Below, one piece after another: positions 15,820-30,582 of a DNA stretch of 64,000 bases. This DNA is from Achromobacter agilis. Lineage in GTDB: Bacteria > Pseudomonadota > Gammaproteobacteria > Burkholderiales > Burkholderiaceae_B. The stretch's first letter is position 1. Each line of letters starts with the position of its first letter. The notes below the pieces were generated by a model. The model was not told the DNA's origin, did not search any database, and was given only the letters and a program-made list of their open reading frames with translations. The translations under genes were made by a program, and so were the position numbers. The stretch lies in contig NZ_UFQB01000015.1 in assembly GCF_900496965.1 (NCBI RefSeq), positions 89,546 through 153,545 of the forward strand. The letters run 5' to 3'.

Positions 15820-18439
15820 ATGACAAAAGAGCCGCACTCGCCGGCCCCGGACCTGGAACAGCTGGTCGCAGACGCCGACCGCGGAGGCCGCAACGTCGGT
15901 GGCGTTGCAGGCGCCACGCTGGCCGTGGGCGCGCTGATCTGGTCCGTTTTTCAGCTCTGGTACGCCTCCCCGCTGCCGTTCGCGCTGAACTGGGGCATTT
16001 TCAACGACACCGAGGCGCGCGCCCTGCACCTGGGCATCGCCATGTTCCTGGGCTACCTCGCGTATCCGGCCAGCAAACGGTCCGCGCGCGACCGCATGCC
16101 CTGGTACGACTGGGCGCTGGCGCTGACGGCCGGCTTCTGCGGCAGCTATCTGTACCTGTTCTATAACGAGCTCGCCGGCCGCCCCGGGCAGCCCACGACG
16201 ATGGACGTGGCCACGGCGGCCATCGGCCTGGCCCTGCTGCTGGAAGTGACGCGGCGCGCGCTGGGCCTGCCCATGACGGTGCTGGGCCTGGTGTTCGTCG
16301 CCTACGCGCTGGCCGGTCCCTGGCTGCCCGACGTGCTGGCGCATCGTGGCGCGTCGCTGGAACGCCTGATGTCCCATATGTGGCTCACCACCGAAGGCGT
16401 CTACGGCGTGGCGCTTGGGGTGTCGGTGTCGTACATCTTCATCTTCGTGCTGCTGGGCTCCATGCTGGACAAGTGCGGCGCCGGCAACTACATGATGCAG
16501 GTGTCGTTCGCGCTGCTGGGTCACCTCCGGGGCGGCCCGGCCAAGGTGGCCGTGGTGTCCTCCGCGGTCAACGGCCTGGTATCGGCGTCATCGGTGGCCA
16601 ATGTGGTGACGGGCGGCATCTTCACGATTCCGCTCATGAAGAAGGCCGGATACGGCGGCGTGCGCGCCGGCGCGATCGAAACCTCCTCGTCGGTCAACGG
16701 CCAGATCATGCCGCCCGTCATGGGCGCGGCCGCCTTCCTGATGATCGAATACGTCGGCATCCCCTATACCGACATCATCCGTCACGCGATCCTGCCAGCC
16801 GCGATTTCCTACATCGCCCTCTTCTACATCGTCCACCTGGAAGCCCTGAAGCTCGGGATCCAGCCGATGATGGCCTCCGGCCCTTCGCGCACGCCGCTGC
16901 AGAAGCTGGCAGGCTGGGGCATGGGCATCAGCGGCACGCTGGTGGTCATGGGCGCGGTTTACTGGATCGGCACCGGGCATACAGGCGCTGGCGGGCGCCG
17001 CCGCCACCTGGCTGCTGCTGGCCATCCTGGCGGCGCTCTATCTGTGGCTGCTGCGCATTGCGGCGCGCCACCCCGACCTGCCGCAGGATATCGACATCAA
17101 CCATCCGGTGCGGCCGCAGCCCTGGCCGACGGTGCGCGCCGGGCTGTATTTCCTGATCCCCATCGGCATCCTGGTCTGGTGCCTGAGCGTTGAGGAGCTT
17201 TCCGCGGGCCTGTCCGCGTTCTGGGCGGCGATGGCGATGCTGTTCCAGATGGTGACGCAGCGCCCGCTGATCGCGTGGTTCCGCCAGCAGCCGGCGGGGC
17301 CAGCCTGGCGCCAGGGCTGGCGCGACGCCATCGGCGGCCTGGAGGACGGCGCCCGCAACATGATCGGCATCGCCATCGCCTGCGGCACCGCGGGGCTGAT
17401 CGTCGGCGCCATCACCCTGACCGGCCTGGGCCTGCGCATGACGGCGTTCGTCGAGTTGGTGTCGATGGGCAACGTGCTGCTGATGCTGATCTTCACGGCG
17501 CTGGTGTGCCTGATCCTGGGCCTGGGCATGCCCACGACGGCCAACTACATCCTGATGGCGACGCTGATGGCGCCGGTGGTGGTGGAGCTGGGCGCCCAGA
17601 GCGGGCTGGTCATCCCCTTGATCGCGGTCCACATGTTCGTTTTCTACTACGGCATCATGGCGGACATCACGCCGCCGGTGGGCCTGGCCACCTTCGCGGC
17701 CGCCGCGATCTCGGGCGAGGACCCGATCAAGACCGGCATTCAGGGCGTCATCTACGCGGCGCGCACGGCCATCCTACCGTTCATGTTCGTGTTCAACCCC
17801 ATGCTACTGCTGATCGACGTCAACTACGGCTGGGAGCTGGCGCTGGTCGTGACGGGCGCCACCCTGGCCTCGCTGACCTTCGCCGCGGCCACCATGAGGT
17901 GGTTCCGCACGCGCTGCACGCTGCTCGAAGTCGGCGTCCTACTGCTGGTGACGTTCATGCTCTTTCGCCCGGACTGGTTCATGGACCATTTTGCGGCGCG
18001 CCACGAGAGCCGTCCGGTATCCGAATTGCAGGCTATCGCCGCCACGCTGCCGGACAACGGCCGCCTGACCGTCGTGCTGCGCGGGATCAATCTGGAAGGC
18101 GACGAACTGACCAAGACCGTCGCCGTCGCCCTGTCCGAGCTGTCGGGGGATGCCGGCGCGCCGGACGCGGGCCGCAAGCGCCTGGCCGAAGCCGGCCTGA
18201 CGCTGATGAGCCTGGGCGACCAGACGCAGATCGGCGGCTTGCGCTTCGGCAGCCGCGCCCAGCGCGCCGGCTGGGAACAGGGCTGGGACGTGGTCGAGGT
18301 GAAAATGCCGAACCCGCAACGCTGGTCCGAATTCTGGGTGTACGTGCCCGCGCTGCTGTTGCTGGCAGGCATGTGGGTGCGCCAGGGGCGTCGGGACGGC
18401 GGCGCCCCCGCTCGCCGGTTGCACACGACGCCGGCCTGA
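15820..18439 (+). pseudogene. TRAP transporter fused 4TM/12TM permease with C-terminal DUF3394, frameshifted
   Basis: A fused small-plus-large TRAP permease that uses ion gradients to import the substrate brought by the TAXI receptor. Residues 1-385 read cleanly: an N-terminal four-helix part, then the DctM-like part with VSYIFIFVLLGSMLDKCGAG and ETSSSVNGQIMPPVMGAAAF. An extra G in the triplet at 16975-16977 breaks the frame. Removing it restores IGTGIQALAGAAATWLLL and joins the frame ending at 18439 (872 residues in all), which includes GLGMPTTANYILMA and the C-terminal DUF3394 region. As written, the product stops at 17193. Two single-base insertions in one operon suggest error or decay of the locus. 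Confidence 0.85.
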
Positions 18440-19657
18440 TCAGCCGGCCCGCGCGCGCCGCCAGGCCGGCCAGGCGCCAATGGTGAGCGCGCGCAGGAAC
18501 CACTCCACCGGGCCGTAGGCATGCCGCCGCAACCACCAGGCGGACAGCGGTAGCTGCGCCGCGAAAATGGCCGCGGCCATTCCGAAGGCCGCCAGCGGCG
18601 ACACCGTGGCGAACAGCCGCAAGCCCCAGGCGGTGAAAATGAAGGCGCAGACGATGGACTGCATCAGGTAATTGGTCAGCGCCATGCGCCCCGCTGGCGC
18701 GAGCACGGCGCCGAGCCACCCGCCCAGCCGCGTACGCCAGGCCAGGAGGAACGCCGCGGCATATGACATGCTGAGCAGCGGCGCGGTCAGCAGATCGGCC
18801 GCCAGCCCCGGCAATTCCCAGGCCGAGCCCGCGAAAGGCAGCGCGGTCGTGGCATACACCGCCGAGCCGGCAAGGCCCGGCAGCAACCCCAGTGCGCACA
18901 GCAAGCCCAGCGCGCGCGGCTGGCGCCAGGGATCGACCAGCGCCTCGCGGCGGCCCAGCGCGTAGCCGGCCAGGAACATGGCGAAGACGAACGGCCCCTG
19001 CACGAAAAGCACCGTGAACCAGACGGCCTCGAGCAGTTCTTTCACGTGCTGGGCGATGGTCGTGCCGATGGTGCCCCGATAAGCCTCGATGGCCGACAGC
19101 GCATCCGCCCGGTACTGTGCCGAGTAATCGGCAGGCACCGGGTCCAGGAAGGCCAGCGCGCCCAGCAAGGCCCATACCAGGGACGCCAGCACGATGAGCC
19201 ACAGCGCGATGCGCAGCGCCCGCCCTGGGTCCATGCGCCGGCACAGCAGCAGCCCCAGGCCCAGCAACGCGTATGTGAGGAGGATGTCGCCCTGATAGAA
19301 AAGCACGGCATGCGCGCCGCCCAGCACGGCCAGCCCCGCCAGCCGGCGCAGGAACTGGGGCGTGAACGCGGCCTCGCCGCGTTCCGCGGTCGCCATCTGC
19401 AAGGTGAAGCTATAGCCGAACAGGAACGAAAACAACAGGTAGAACTTGGTCTCGAACAGCCAGGCGATCAGCCATCGCACGGCCAGGTCCAAGGGCCGCG
19501 AGTACACCGGATCGGCGACACCGGCGCCGTAGAACGGCGAGGCGAACACCCCGATGTTGACCACCAGGATGCCGAACAGCGCAAAGCCGCGAAGCGCGTC
19601 CACCTGGGCCAGCCGCTCGGAAGCCCCCATGGCGCCGGCCGCCGGTTGGACGCGCAT
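18440..19657 (-). CDS. DUF418 family membrane protein (YeiB-like)
   Basis: A protein of about 405 residues with ten or so transmembrane segments. It starts with the DUF418/YeiB signature RLAQVDALRGFALFGILVVN and has FETKFYLLFSFLFGYSF and, near the end, the DUF418 block GRMALTNYLMQS with WFLRALT. Members are thought to be membrane transporters or acyltransferase relatives; no function is established. The start at 19657 lies seven bases after the parC stop, so it is the tail gene of the parE-ycxB-parC transcript; an ATG at 19630 is an equally possible start. Neither has a clear ribosome-binding site, which fits translational coupling to parC. Confidence 0.8.
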   Translation of the reverse strand: MRVQPAAGAMGASERLAQVDALRGFALFGILVVNIGVFASPFYGAGVADPVYSRPLDLAVRWLIAWLFETKFYLLFSFLFGYSFTLQMATAERGEAAFTPQFLRRLAGLAVLGGAHAVLFYQGDILLTYALLGLGLLLCRRMDPGRALRIALWLIVLASLVWALLGALAFLDPVPADYSAQYRADALSAIEAYRGTIGTTIAQHVKELLEAVWFTVLFVQGPFVFAMFLAGYALGRREALVDPWRQPRALGLLCALGLLPGLAGSAVYATTALPFAGSAWELPGLAADLLTAPLLSMSYAAAFLLAWRTRLGGWLGAVLAPAGRMALTNYLMQSIVCAFIFTAWGLRLFATVSPLAAFGMAAAIFAAQLPLSAWWLRRHAYGPVEWFLRALTIGAWPAWRRARAG

Positions 19658-19664
19658 TGCCGGG

Positions 19665-21989
<2,325 letters not shown>

Positions 21990-22024
21990 GATGGTTTCAG
22001 GTAGACAAATTCATCGAAACGGCG

Positions 22025-22629
22025 TCAATGCGCCTGCGCGGACGGCATCAGCTGCGTGTCGGCGACATGCGCGCGCAGTTGGCCGCGCACCGCGTCCAGC
22101 GTGGCCGCGTCCTGGCCGCGCTTGGGAATGATCACGCCCTGCAGGGTGCCGAGAATGACGTAGAGGTGTTCCGGGGTTTCTTCGACCCGCCGCACATCGG
22201 ACCAGTCCATGCGCCCAGAGGCCGCGGCGGTGGAATCCGAAATGCCCTCGGGGCCGAAATCCAGCTGATGCCGCCCCAGGAAGAGGTCGTCGGGCTGCCT
22301 GGCGAGCATGCGCCGCGTGTTCATTTTCACCAGGGCGGGCAGCACGTATTCGTAGGCCAGCGCCAGCACCGCGAGGATGCCCAGCCCCACCGCCAGCCCC
22401 TGGAAATACACCGGAAGCAGTTGACCCCAGTTCGGGCCCTTGCCATCCCAGGTCTGCCAGACCAGATAGGCCAGCAGCGCCACGACCATCAGGATGGCGA
22501 AGCGCAGGTGCGACCGGTAGCGGCGGCGGCGCAGCTCCGGGCGTTTGTACACGTAGACGGCGAAGTCGGCATAGTCGTCGGCCGTCAGGTCGACGTCCAT
22601 GCGGGCCTGCCCGGACGCGGATCCGGCCA

Positions 22630-22630
<1 letters not shown>
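22025..22630 (-). CDS. YcxB-like membrane protein inside the topoisomerase IV operon
   Basis: A 201-residue protein. Residues 12-40 include the motif LTADDYADFAVYVYKRPELRRR. Two transmembrane helices follow (FAILMVVALLAYLVW and VYFQGLAVGLGILAVLALAY). The C-terminal soluble domain matches the YcxB-like fold: QLDFGPEGISDSTAAASGRM, WSDVRRVEETPEHLYVILG and GVIIPKRG. No function is known for the family; the domain resembles PH-like modules. Its ATG shares one base with the parE stop (TGATG), and parC follows 35 bases later. The lodging between parE and parC implies coexpression but not necessarily a shared role. Confidence 0.82.
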
Positions 22631-24591
<1,961 letters not shown>

Positions 24592-24786
24592 GTTATCCCC
24601 AACATCTGTGGAAAAAAACCGACATTTTACGGATAAGCCCAGGTTCTGCGCGGCTCCCGGTGGGATGCGCACGACCTGACCACCTCCGAATTCGGTAGGA
24701 TGACGACAATCACAGCCGGCGCATCGGGGCCACACGGCCCGGATCGCGACAACTGCGCCGCAACATCCTACACAAATCCGGCAAAC

Positions 24787-24833
24787 CCTGTTGTTATTAA
24801 CAGTGGTAGTGCCTGTTGTTATTGACAGTGGTA
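24787..24833. repeat. Two tandem 22-base dyads, 25-base period, in the parE-trxA intergenic region
   Basis: Nearly identical 22-base units lie at 24787-24808 and 24812-24833 (one mismatch). Each contains the dyad CTGTT-N6-AACAG or CTGTT-N6-GACAG. They lie in the 329-base gap between divergent parE and trxA, which otherwise has no gene. The regular spacing of about 2.4 helical turns and the internal symmetry suggest a pair of binding sites for a dimeric regulator. No known factor is recognised. Confidence 0.6.
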
Positions 24834-24920
24834 TGCTTTAATCCATTCCACAAACAAGAACAACGGCAAGGCGCATCCTTTTTTTGCGCGCCTTTTGCTG
24901 CCGAACCGAGAATCACCATC

Positions 24921-25247
24921 ATGAGCGACCAAATCAAGAACGTCAGTGACGCCAGCTTCGATGCCGATGTGTTGAAGTCCGGCCAGCCGGTGCTGGTGGA
25001 CTACTGGGCTGCCTGGTGCGGCCCCTGCAAGATGATTGCCCCAATCCTGGAAGAAGTCGCCAGCGAATACGCCGGCCGCCTGACGATCGCCAAACTGAAC
25101 GTGGACGAAAACCAGGGCACCGCCGCCAAGTACGGCATCCGTGGCATTCCCACCCTTATGCTCTTTAAAGACGGCCAAGCCGCCGCCACCAAAGTTGGCG
25201 CGCTGTCGAAGTCGCAACTCACCGCATTCCTGGACGGCGCGTTGTAA
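24921..25247 (+). CDS. trxA: Thioredoxin 1
   Basis: A 108-residue cytoplasmic thioredoxin, the general dithiol reductant for ribonucleotide reductase, methionine sulfoxide reductase and others. The active site WCGPC is at residues 32-36, preceded by [20 protein letters not shown]. The cis-proline loop [14 protein letters not shown] is present. The start at 24921 matches the family length; an upstream in-frame ATG at 24816 lies in the tandem dyad region and is rejected. It is followed by rho on the same strand after 117 bases, an order conserved in many proteobacteria. Confidence 0.96.
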   Translation: MSDQIKNVSDASFDADVLKSGQPVLVDYWAAWCGPCKMIAPILEEVASEYAGRLTIAKLNVDENQGTAAKYGIRGIPTLMLFKDGQAAATKVGALSKSQLTAFLDGAL

Positions 25248-25364
25248 ACTGCGTGCTGTGAACGAAGGCGCCGTCCAGGTGGCGGCGCTCATTCAATACC
25301 GCGCGAGCCCGTCCGTGGCGCGCCGCCAGAACCCTCCTTTACTTTTCCCCCAACACTCACCGCG

Positions 25365-26624
25365 ATGCACCTCAACGAACTGAAGGCGCTGCACGTCTCG
25401 CAGCTGCTGGAAATGGCCGCCGGCCTGGAAATCGAGAACGCCAACCGCCTGCGCAAGCAGGAACTGATGTTCGCCATCATGAAACGGCGCGCCAAACAGG
25501 GCGAGCAGATCTTCGGCGACGGCGTGCTTGAAGTCCTCCCCGATGGCTTCGGCTTCCTGCGCTCGCCCGAGACCTCGTATCTGGCCAGCACGGACGATAT
25601 CTATATCTCTCCTTCGCAGATCCGCCGCTTCAACCTGCATACCGGCGACTCGATCGAAGGCGAAGTGCGCACGCCCAAGGATGGCGAGCGCTATTTCGCC
25701 CTGGTGAAGGTGGACAAGGTCAACGGCGTGGCGCCCGAAGCGATCAAGCATCGCATCATGTTCGAAAACCTGACGCCGCTGCATCCGAACCGGACCATGC
25801 GCCTGGAACGCGACATCAAGAGCGAGGAAAACCTCACGGGCCGCATTCTGGACGTCTTCGCCCCCATCGGCATGGGCCAGCGCGGCCTGATCGTCGCCAG
25901 CCCCAAGTCCGGCAAGACGGTGATGATGCAGCACATCGCGCACGCCATCACCACGAACTACCCCGACGCGGTCATGATCGTCCTGCTGGTGGACGAGCGC
26001 CCCGAGGAAGTGACCGAAATGCAACGCACGGTGCGCGGCGAAGTGGTGGCGTCGACCTTCGACGAACCCGCCACCCGCCACGTGCAAGTCGCGGAAATGG
26101 TCATCGAGAAGGCCAAGCGCCTGGTCGAAATGAAGAAAGACGTCGTGATCCTGCTGGACTCGATCACCCGTCTGGCGCGCGCCTACAACACCGTGGTGCC
26201 GGCCTCCGGCAAGGTGTTGACCGGTGGCGTGGATGCCAACGCCCTGCAACGTCCCAAGCGCTTCTTCGGCGCGGCCCGCAACCTGGAAGAAGGCGGTTCG
26301 CTGACCATCCTGGGCACGGCGCTGATCGAAACCGGCAGCCGCATGGACGAAGTCATCTACGAAGAGTTCAAGGGCACCGGCAACTCCGAAGTCCACCTCG
26401 AGCGCCGCCTGGCCGAAAAGCGCGTCTACCCGTCGATCAACCTGAACAAGTCGGGCACCCGCCGCGAAGAGCTGCTGATCGCTCCGGATCTGCTGCAGAA
26501 GGTCTGGGTGCTGCGCAAGTTCATCCACGACATGGACGAAGTCCAATCCATGGAATTCATCCTGGACAAGATGCGCGCCACCAAGACCAACGCCGAATTC
26601 TTCGACATGATGAAGAAGAAGTGA
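25365..26624 (+). CDS. rho: Transcription termination factor Rho
   Basis: A 419-residue RNA-dependent ATPase of the hexameric Rho type. An N-terminal helical domain is followed by the cold-shock-like RNA-binding domain ([38 protein letters not shown]). The ATPase core has the Walker A segment [12 protein letters not shown], the [14 protein letters not shown] block and the RNA-binding Q/R loops. The length equals the E. coli protein. The ATG at 25365 gives the standard [14 protein letters not shown] start. It is downstream of trxA. A GC-rich set of hairpins follows the stop instead of a T-tract terminator. Confidence 0.97.
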   Translation: MHLNELKALHVSQLLEMAAGLEIENANRLRKQELMFAIMKRRAKQGEQIFGDGVLEVLPDGFGFLRSPETSYLASTDDIYISPSQIRRFNLHTGDSIEGEVRTPKDGERYFALVKVDKVNGVAPEAIKHRIMFENLTPLHPNRTMRLERDIKSEENLTGRILDVFAPIGMGQRGLIVASPKSGKTVMMQHIAHAITTNYPDAVMIVLLVDERPEEVTEMQRTVRGEVVASTFDEPATRHVQVAEMVIEKAKRLVEMKKDVVILLDSITRLARAYNTVVPASGKVLTGGVDANALQRPKRFFGAARNLEEGGSLTILGTALIETGSRMDEVIYEEFKGTGNSEVHLERRLAEKRVYPSINLNKSGTRREELLIAPDLLQKVWVLRKFIHDMDEVQSMEFILDKMRATKTNAEFFDMMKKK

Positions 26625-26630
26625 TCCCCC

Positions 26631-26702
26631 CCGAAGCGCTGCGCGCTTCCCCCCCAGGGGGGCGCCGCTACGGACCGGCCGAGCCGGCTCCGTGCGGCCT
26701 GG
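26631..26702. repeat. GC-rich palindromic intergenic element between rho and the YhdP gene
   Basis: Three hairpins in a row fill the gap between these convergent genes: GAAGCGC-TGC-GCGCTTC at 26633-26649, a C-run against a G-run at 26649-26662, and an imperfect stem around CGGACCGGCCGAGCCGGCTCCG-like sequence at 26671-26691. There is no T-tract. The form resembles dispersed intergenic palindromes of Bordetella and Achromobacter genomes, and it may act as a two-way transcription barrier. Confidence 0.55.
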
Positions 26703-26754
26703 CTCTTGGAACATCCTCTTTTTATTGCCTTGGGACCGGCGCTCGGCCGAGGGC

Positions 26755-29700
26755 TTAGTTCCCGAGGAAGTCTTCCAGCTTGCCGGGCGCCTCGGGGCGC
26801 TTCGTCTGCTTGTCCGCGGCCACGGACTTGCCGGCCGAGTCGATCGGCTCGATTTTCGGGTCGTCCCAACTGCCTGTCACGGCGTATTCCATGGTCATGG
26901 CGCGCGCCAGCGGCTGCTTCAGCAGCCACTGCGTCACGAATGCGCCCAGGCCGATCAGCGGATTGACCGCCAGCGCCGTCACCATGGCCGCGCCGCTGGC
27001 ATCCAGGTTGGGAATCACCACCGCTTTCAGATCCCAGCGTTCCCGGATGATGTTGACGCCCCCCGCCAGCACGATCGCGGCGACGGGTCCGTTGATCTTG
27101 TAGCCTTCCGTGGACGCCACGCCGTCCTTGACGTTCACCCGGCCGCGTATGGTGTCGAAGGGAAAGCCGTCGCGCAGCAGATTGGTCGGATTCACGTCCA
27201 GCCGCGCCAGCCGTTGCAGCGATTGCAGGGACAGCAGTTCCAGCAATCGGGCCGTGCGGGAATTGACGTGCATGAAGCGGCCCTTGTCCAGGCTGACGTC
27301 GACCTCGCCCGCCAGGTCTTCGATCTTGTGGGTCCAGGGCAGGTTGCGCCACGTCGCCTTGCCCGTCATCGTGCCCTGCCCGGCGGAGACCACCTTCTCG
27401 AAGCCGATGCGGTCCATGAACTTTCCGATGTCGTCGTACTTCACCGACGCGTCAACGGTCAGCCCCCGGTCCGCGCCCTCCAGCCGCCAGTTGCCCGTCG
27501 CGTTCAGGGAAGCCGCCTCATTGACGATGGATAGCTTGTCCAGCCGCCATTGGCGGCCGCGTTCCAGGTTGGTGCCCTGCACCTGAAGCTCGCCCAGGTT
27601 CTTGCCATAGAGCCGGAATTCCTTGGCCTGCAGGTCTATCGCGGGGATGTCCGACAGATCGCTGGTGGACGACAAGGCCTCGTCCGCGTCGTTGGTGTCG
27701 CCCTCGCCGGCCAGCGACAGGTGCTTCAGGCGCGCGGTAATCTGCCCGGCGATGGCGCCCGACGCCTCCCGCCATTCCAGCGAACCCGCAGCCTGGCGGG
27801 ACTGCAGTTCCACGCGCCATTGCGCCGGCCCGGGCCGCGTGGCGTACAGCGTCAGGTCGTTCAGGGAGTAGCCGCCGGTGCGCAACAAGCCCGTCGCCAG
27901 GCTGATACGCTCGGCCGCGGGCAGCATCGGCCGGGCGGCGGCCTTGCCCTTGGCGCCGCCCTTGCCGGCGGCTGGGCTGAAGCCGTCGGACACTTTTTCC
28001 CAGGCGTCGAGGTCCAGTTCCGGCAGGCTGGCGTTCAGGCTCACGCCCCGCTCCGGCAGGCTGGCCGGACGGCCGATGCCCAATGCGCCGCGCGCGAAAT
28101 AGGACGGCGCACCCTCGGACGGGGCACGCTCGAGCAGCACATTGACCCCGTCGCCCAGGCTGGCCGTCAGCCAGCGGCGGTTCTGGGCGCCCCGGTCCTG
28201 GGCGGGCGACCATTGCACTTTCAGCAACTGCGACGCCTGTGCCGGCTTGCCCACCGGGGCGGGCATGTCGATGGCCATCCCCACCAGATCGGACTCGACG
28301 GAGATATCCACCGCGCCGCCCCGCTGATAGCCCACCTTGCCTTTGTAGGCGGCCTTGCCCGAAAAGCGCGACATCGACGGCGTATTGCTCAACTGGGTCA
28401 GCGCCGGCCCCGCCAGCGTGCCCTCGAACCGCAACGCGTCCGAACCCTGGACCAGCCGGCCGGAGATCCTGGCGGGGCCGCCCAGGAATTGCGCCCGGAT
28501 CTCCTTGGTCTCGACGCCCTTCTCCGAAAACTCCAGGTCTCCGTGCATCTGGCTGAGCAAGGGCATTTCTGGCATGAACGTGAAACTGTTGTCAGCAAAG
28601 CGGATGCGCCCCTGGACCTGCGTATCGTCGGTATTCAGCAAAGGCACTTTCAGCTTGAGGCCCACCCGCCAGTCGCCGGTTCCCCGGGCCTCTTCCAGGG
28701 CGCCGTCCAGCAGGGCCCCCAAGGGCGAATTCGCCGACAGCGCCAGGTACGCCGGCACCGTTCCGGACGTTTCCCCATTGAGCAGCAATTCGGAGTTTTC
28801 CTCCATGTTGGGAATGGTGGCGGAAACGGCCCCCAGCGTCACGGTCTGGCCCGGGCCCACATGCGCCACCGCGCCGCCCGGGCTGTCCAGCGTCAGGCTG
28901 ACCTTGTCGATGCGGAAACTGCCGGACAGGTTCTCCAGCATCGGCCAGCCCTTGCTGTGCCCCCGCGCCGGCGCGTAGTCGACCTTGGCGCCGGTATACG
29001 CGCCCGCAATGACGAACTCGCCCTGCGAGGCGGGATCGGCGTAGGGGAAATCGTCCAGGTCGCCCTTGAGCGTGATGGAGGCGGATTGCATCTCGCCGGC
29101 CGGCAGGCCGGTTGCCAGCCATTCGCGCGCATCCGCGTTGACCTCCAGCGGCAGGTAGCGGTGGATCGCGGGCATGGAGCCGCGGACCATCGTGCCGCGC
29201 ATGTCGACGCTGCCCGCCGCCGTCTTGCCTTCGCGCTGCCATTGGCCCTGCAAGCGCACGTCGATGTCGTCGTTGGCCAGGTGCAATTGGGCGACGTCCA
29301 CGAACCAGTGTTTCGCATCCGGCCCCTTGATGCTGGCGTCTAGCTCGATCTCGCGCGCGTTCAGCGTGGGATCGGCGAACACGCCCGGCAGCGTCACGGC
29401 CAGTTGCTCGGCCTTTCCGGTGATGGACAGGTCCGCGGCCCCCGGGCTGCGCGCCAGCGGCACATCGTCAAGCTGGACGAAATCGCCGGGCAGGCCCTGG
29501 ATACGCGCTTGCGCATAGCCCGCCCGGAAGCCGGGGCCATCCGGCGCAGCCGCCCAACGCGCGCCACGCACTGCCGTATCCGCGGTCAGCACCGTGAATT
29601 TGCCCCGTTCGAGCTGCAGCCAGGCGCGCGCGCTCAGGCGGCCCACCACGGTGGGAAGGTCGAACCACGGCGCCCAGGCCAGCGGCTCTGCATCGTCCAC

Positions 29701-30501
29701 CTGGGCATAGAGCTGACCGCTCCAGTTGCCGGGATTCGCGGCGTTCACCGCGAACAGGCTGCGGTTGAATTCGCCGCGCAGTTCGATCTTGCGCGCCAGC
29801 GCATCGCCGGCGGCGGCCCGGAGCACGAAACGATGCGACAGGCTGCCGTTGCGCGCCAGGAAATCCACCCCCGAGAGCGTCAGCGCGGGCGCCTGGCGCA
29901 GGTCGTCCTGCCAGCGGATGGTGGCGCCGCGGACCCGCAGCTCCCGCTGCGCGGCCAGCCAGCGCAAGGCGGGATGGTTCAGGTCGGAGCCATGCTCGCT
30001 GGCATTCAGGTCGATGTCCTGGCCCGCCACCCACAGATGGTTCGAAGCATCGCGCCGCAGCGTAATCTCGGGCCGTTCGACCTGCAGCCTCGCCAGCTTG
30101 GGGGACAGCGCCAGGATGCTGCGCCAGCCCATCACGGCGGAGACGGACGGCAAGGTCAGCACCGGGTCGACCTCGTCGTCGTAGACCTGCACGGACGTCA
30201 GGTCCAGCCGGGGATTCAGCCCCTGCCAGTCCGCCTGAATGGCGCCGATCGCAACCCGCGAGCCCAGCGCCTTGCTGGCGTAGGCTTCGATCTGGGGCCG
30301 CCATTGGTCTATTCTTGGAAGAACCCAATAGCGCACGCCCAGCACGCCGACGGCCGCGACGCCATAAACGGCCAGCACCACCCAGAACAGGCAGCAGATC
30401 GTTTTTCTTGCCGCCGGGCCAGCCCAGGACGAACGGCCCCCATTGGGGGCGACAGGCCCGCTTTGCGGGTCCGATGTGGGGGCCTTTTTTGAAACAGACA
30501 C
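26755..30501 (-). CDS. yhdP: YhdP-family AsmA-like envelope protein
   Basis: A 1248-residue protein with one N-terminal transmembrane helix ([20 protein letters not shown]) and a very long periplasmic body of repeating beta-strands. This is the layout of the TIGR02099/YhdP branch of AsmA-like proteins, which form rods between inner and outer membrane and move phospholipids outward. The N-terminal AsmA-type block is around [20 protein letters not shown]. The C-terminal AsmA-like block includes [40 protein letters not shown] and a final [13 protein letters not shown]. The length is typical. It is divergent from glnE with 81 bases between starts. Confidence 0.88.
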   Translation of the reverse strand: MSVSKKAPTSDPQSGPVAPNGGRSSWAGPAARKTICCLFWVVLAVYGVAAVGVLGVRYWVLPRIDQWRPQIEAYASKALGSRVAIGAIQADWQGLNPRLDLTSVQVYDDEVDPVLTLPSVSAVMGWRSILALSPKLARLQVERPEITLRRDASNHLWVAGQDIDLNASEHGSDLNHPALRWLAAQRELRVRGATIRWQDDLRQAPALTLSGVDFLARNGSLSHRFVLRAAAGDALARKIELRGEFNRSLFAVNAANPGNWSGQLYAQVDDAEPLAWAPWFDLPTVVGRLSARAWLQLERGKFTVLTADTAVRGARWAAAPDGPGFRAGYAQARIQGLPGDFVQLDDVPLARSPGAADLSITGKAEQLAVTLPGVFADPTLNAREIELDASIKGPDAKHWFVDVAQLHLANDDIDVRLQGQWQREGKTAAGSVDMRGTMVRGSMPAIHRYLPLEVNADAREWLATGLPAGEMQSASITLKGDLDDFPYADPASQGEFVIAGAYTGAKVDYAPARGHSKGWPMLENLSGSFRIDKVSLTLDSPGGAVAHVGPGQTVTLGAVSATIPNMEENSELLLNGETSGTVPAYLALSANSPLGALLDGALEEARGTGDWRVGLKLKVPLLNTDDTQVQGRIRFADNSFTFMPEMPLLSQMHGDLEFSEKGVETKEIRAQFLGGPARISGRLVQGSDALRFEGTLAGPALTQLSNTPSMSRFSGKAAYKGKVGYQRGGAVDISVESDLVGMAIDMPAPVGKPAQASQLLKVQWSPAQDRGAQNRRWLTASLGDGVNVLLERAPSEGAPSYFARGALGIGRPASLPERGVSLNASLPELDLDAWEKVSDGFSPAAGKGGAKGKAAARPMLPAAERISLATGLLRTGGYSLNDLTLYATRPGPAQWRVELQSRQAAGSLEWREASGAIAGQITARLKHLSLAGEGDTNDADEALSSTSDLSDIPAIDLQAKEFRLYGKNLGELQVQGTNLERGRQWRLDKLSIVNEAASLNATGNWRLEGADRGLTVDASVKYDDIGKFMDRIGFEKVVSAGQGTMTGKATWRNLPWTHKIEDLAGEVDVSLDKGRFMHVNSRTARLLELLSLQSLQRLARLDVNPTNLLRDGFPFDTIRGRVNVKDGVASTEGYKINGPVAAIVLAGGVNIIRERWDLKAVVIPNLDASGAAMVTALAVNPLIGLGAFVTQWLLKQPLARAMTMEYAVTGSWDDPKIEPIDSAGKSVAADKQTKRPEAPGKLEDFLGN

Positions 30502-30582
30502 GGATCAGTGGGCAGGAGAATTGTCTTGCGGTATCGTCCCCACTTATACCTGAAACGAGCCTATTCCGCCGCCCCTTTCGCC

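Noticed and set aside
24822..24842. TTGACA with TTTAAT as the trxA promoter
   Set aside because: The two boxes are only nine bases apart and no good -10 lies at 16-18 bases, so I did not call a promoter; the TTGACA belongs to the second dyad.
26631..26702. Rho-independent terminator after rho
   Set aside because: The stems are strong but no T-tract follows on either strand, so it is recorded as a repeat element only.
25293..26714. Minus-strand open frame of 473 codons opposite rho
   Set aside because: A shadow of the highly conserved rho gene, with no domain and no ribosome-binding site.
27550..29343. Plus-strand open frame of 597 codons opposite the YhdP gene
   Set aside because: The composition is that of a shadow frame, and the opposite strand carries a recognisable AsmA-like protein.
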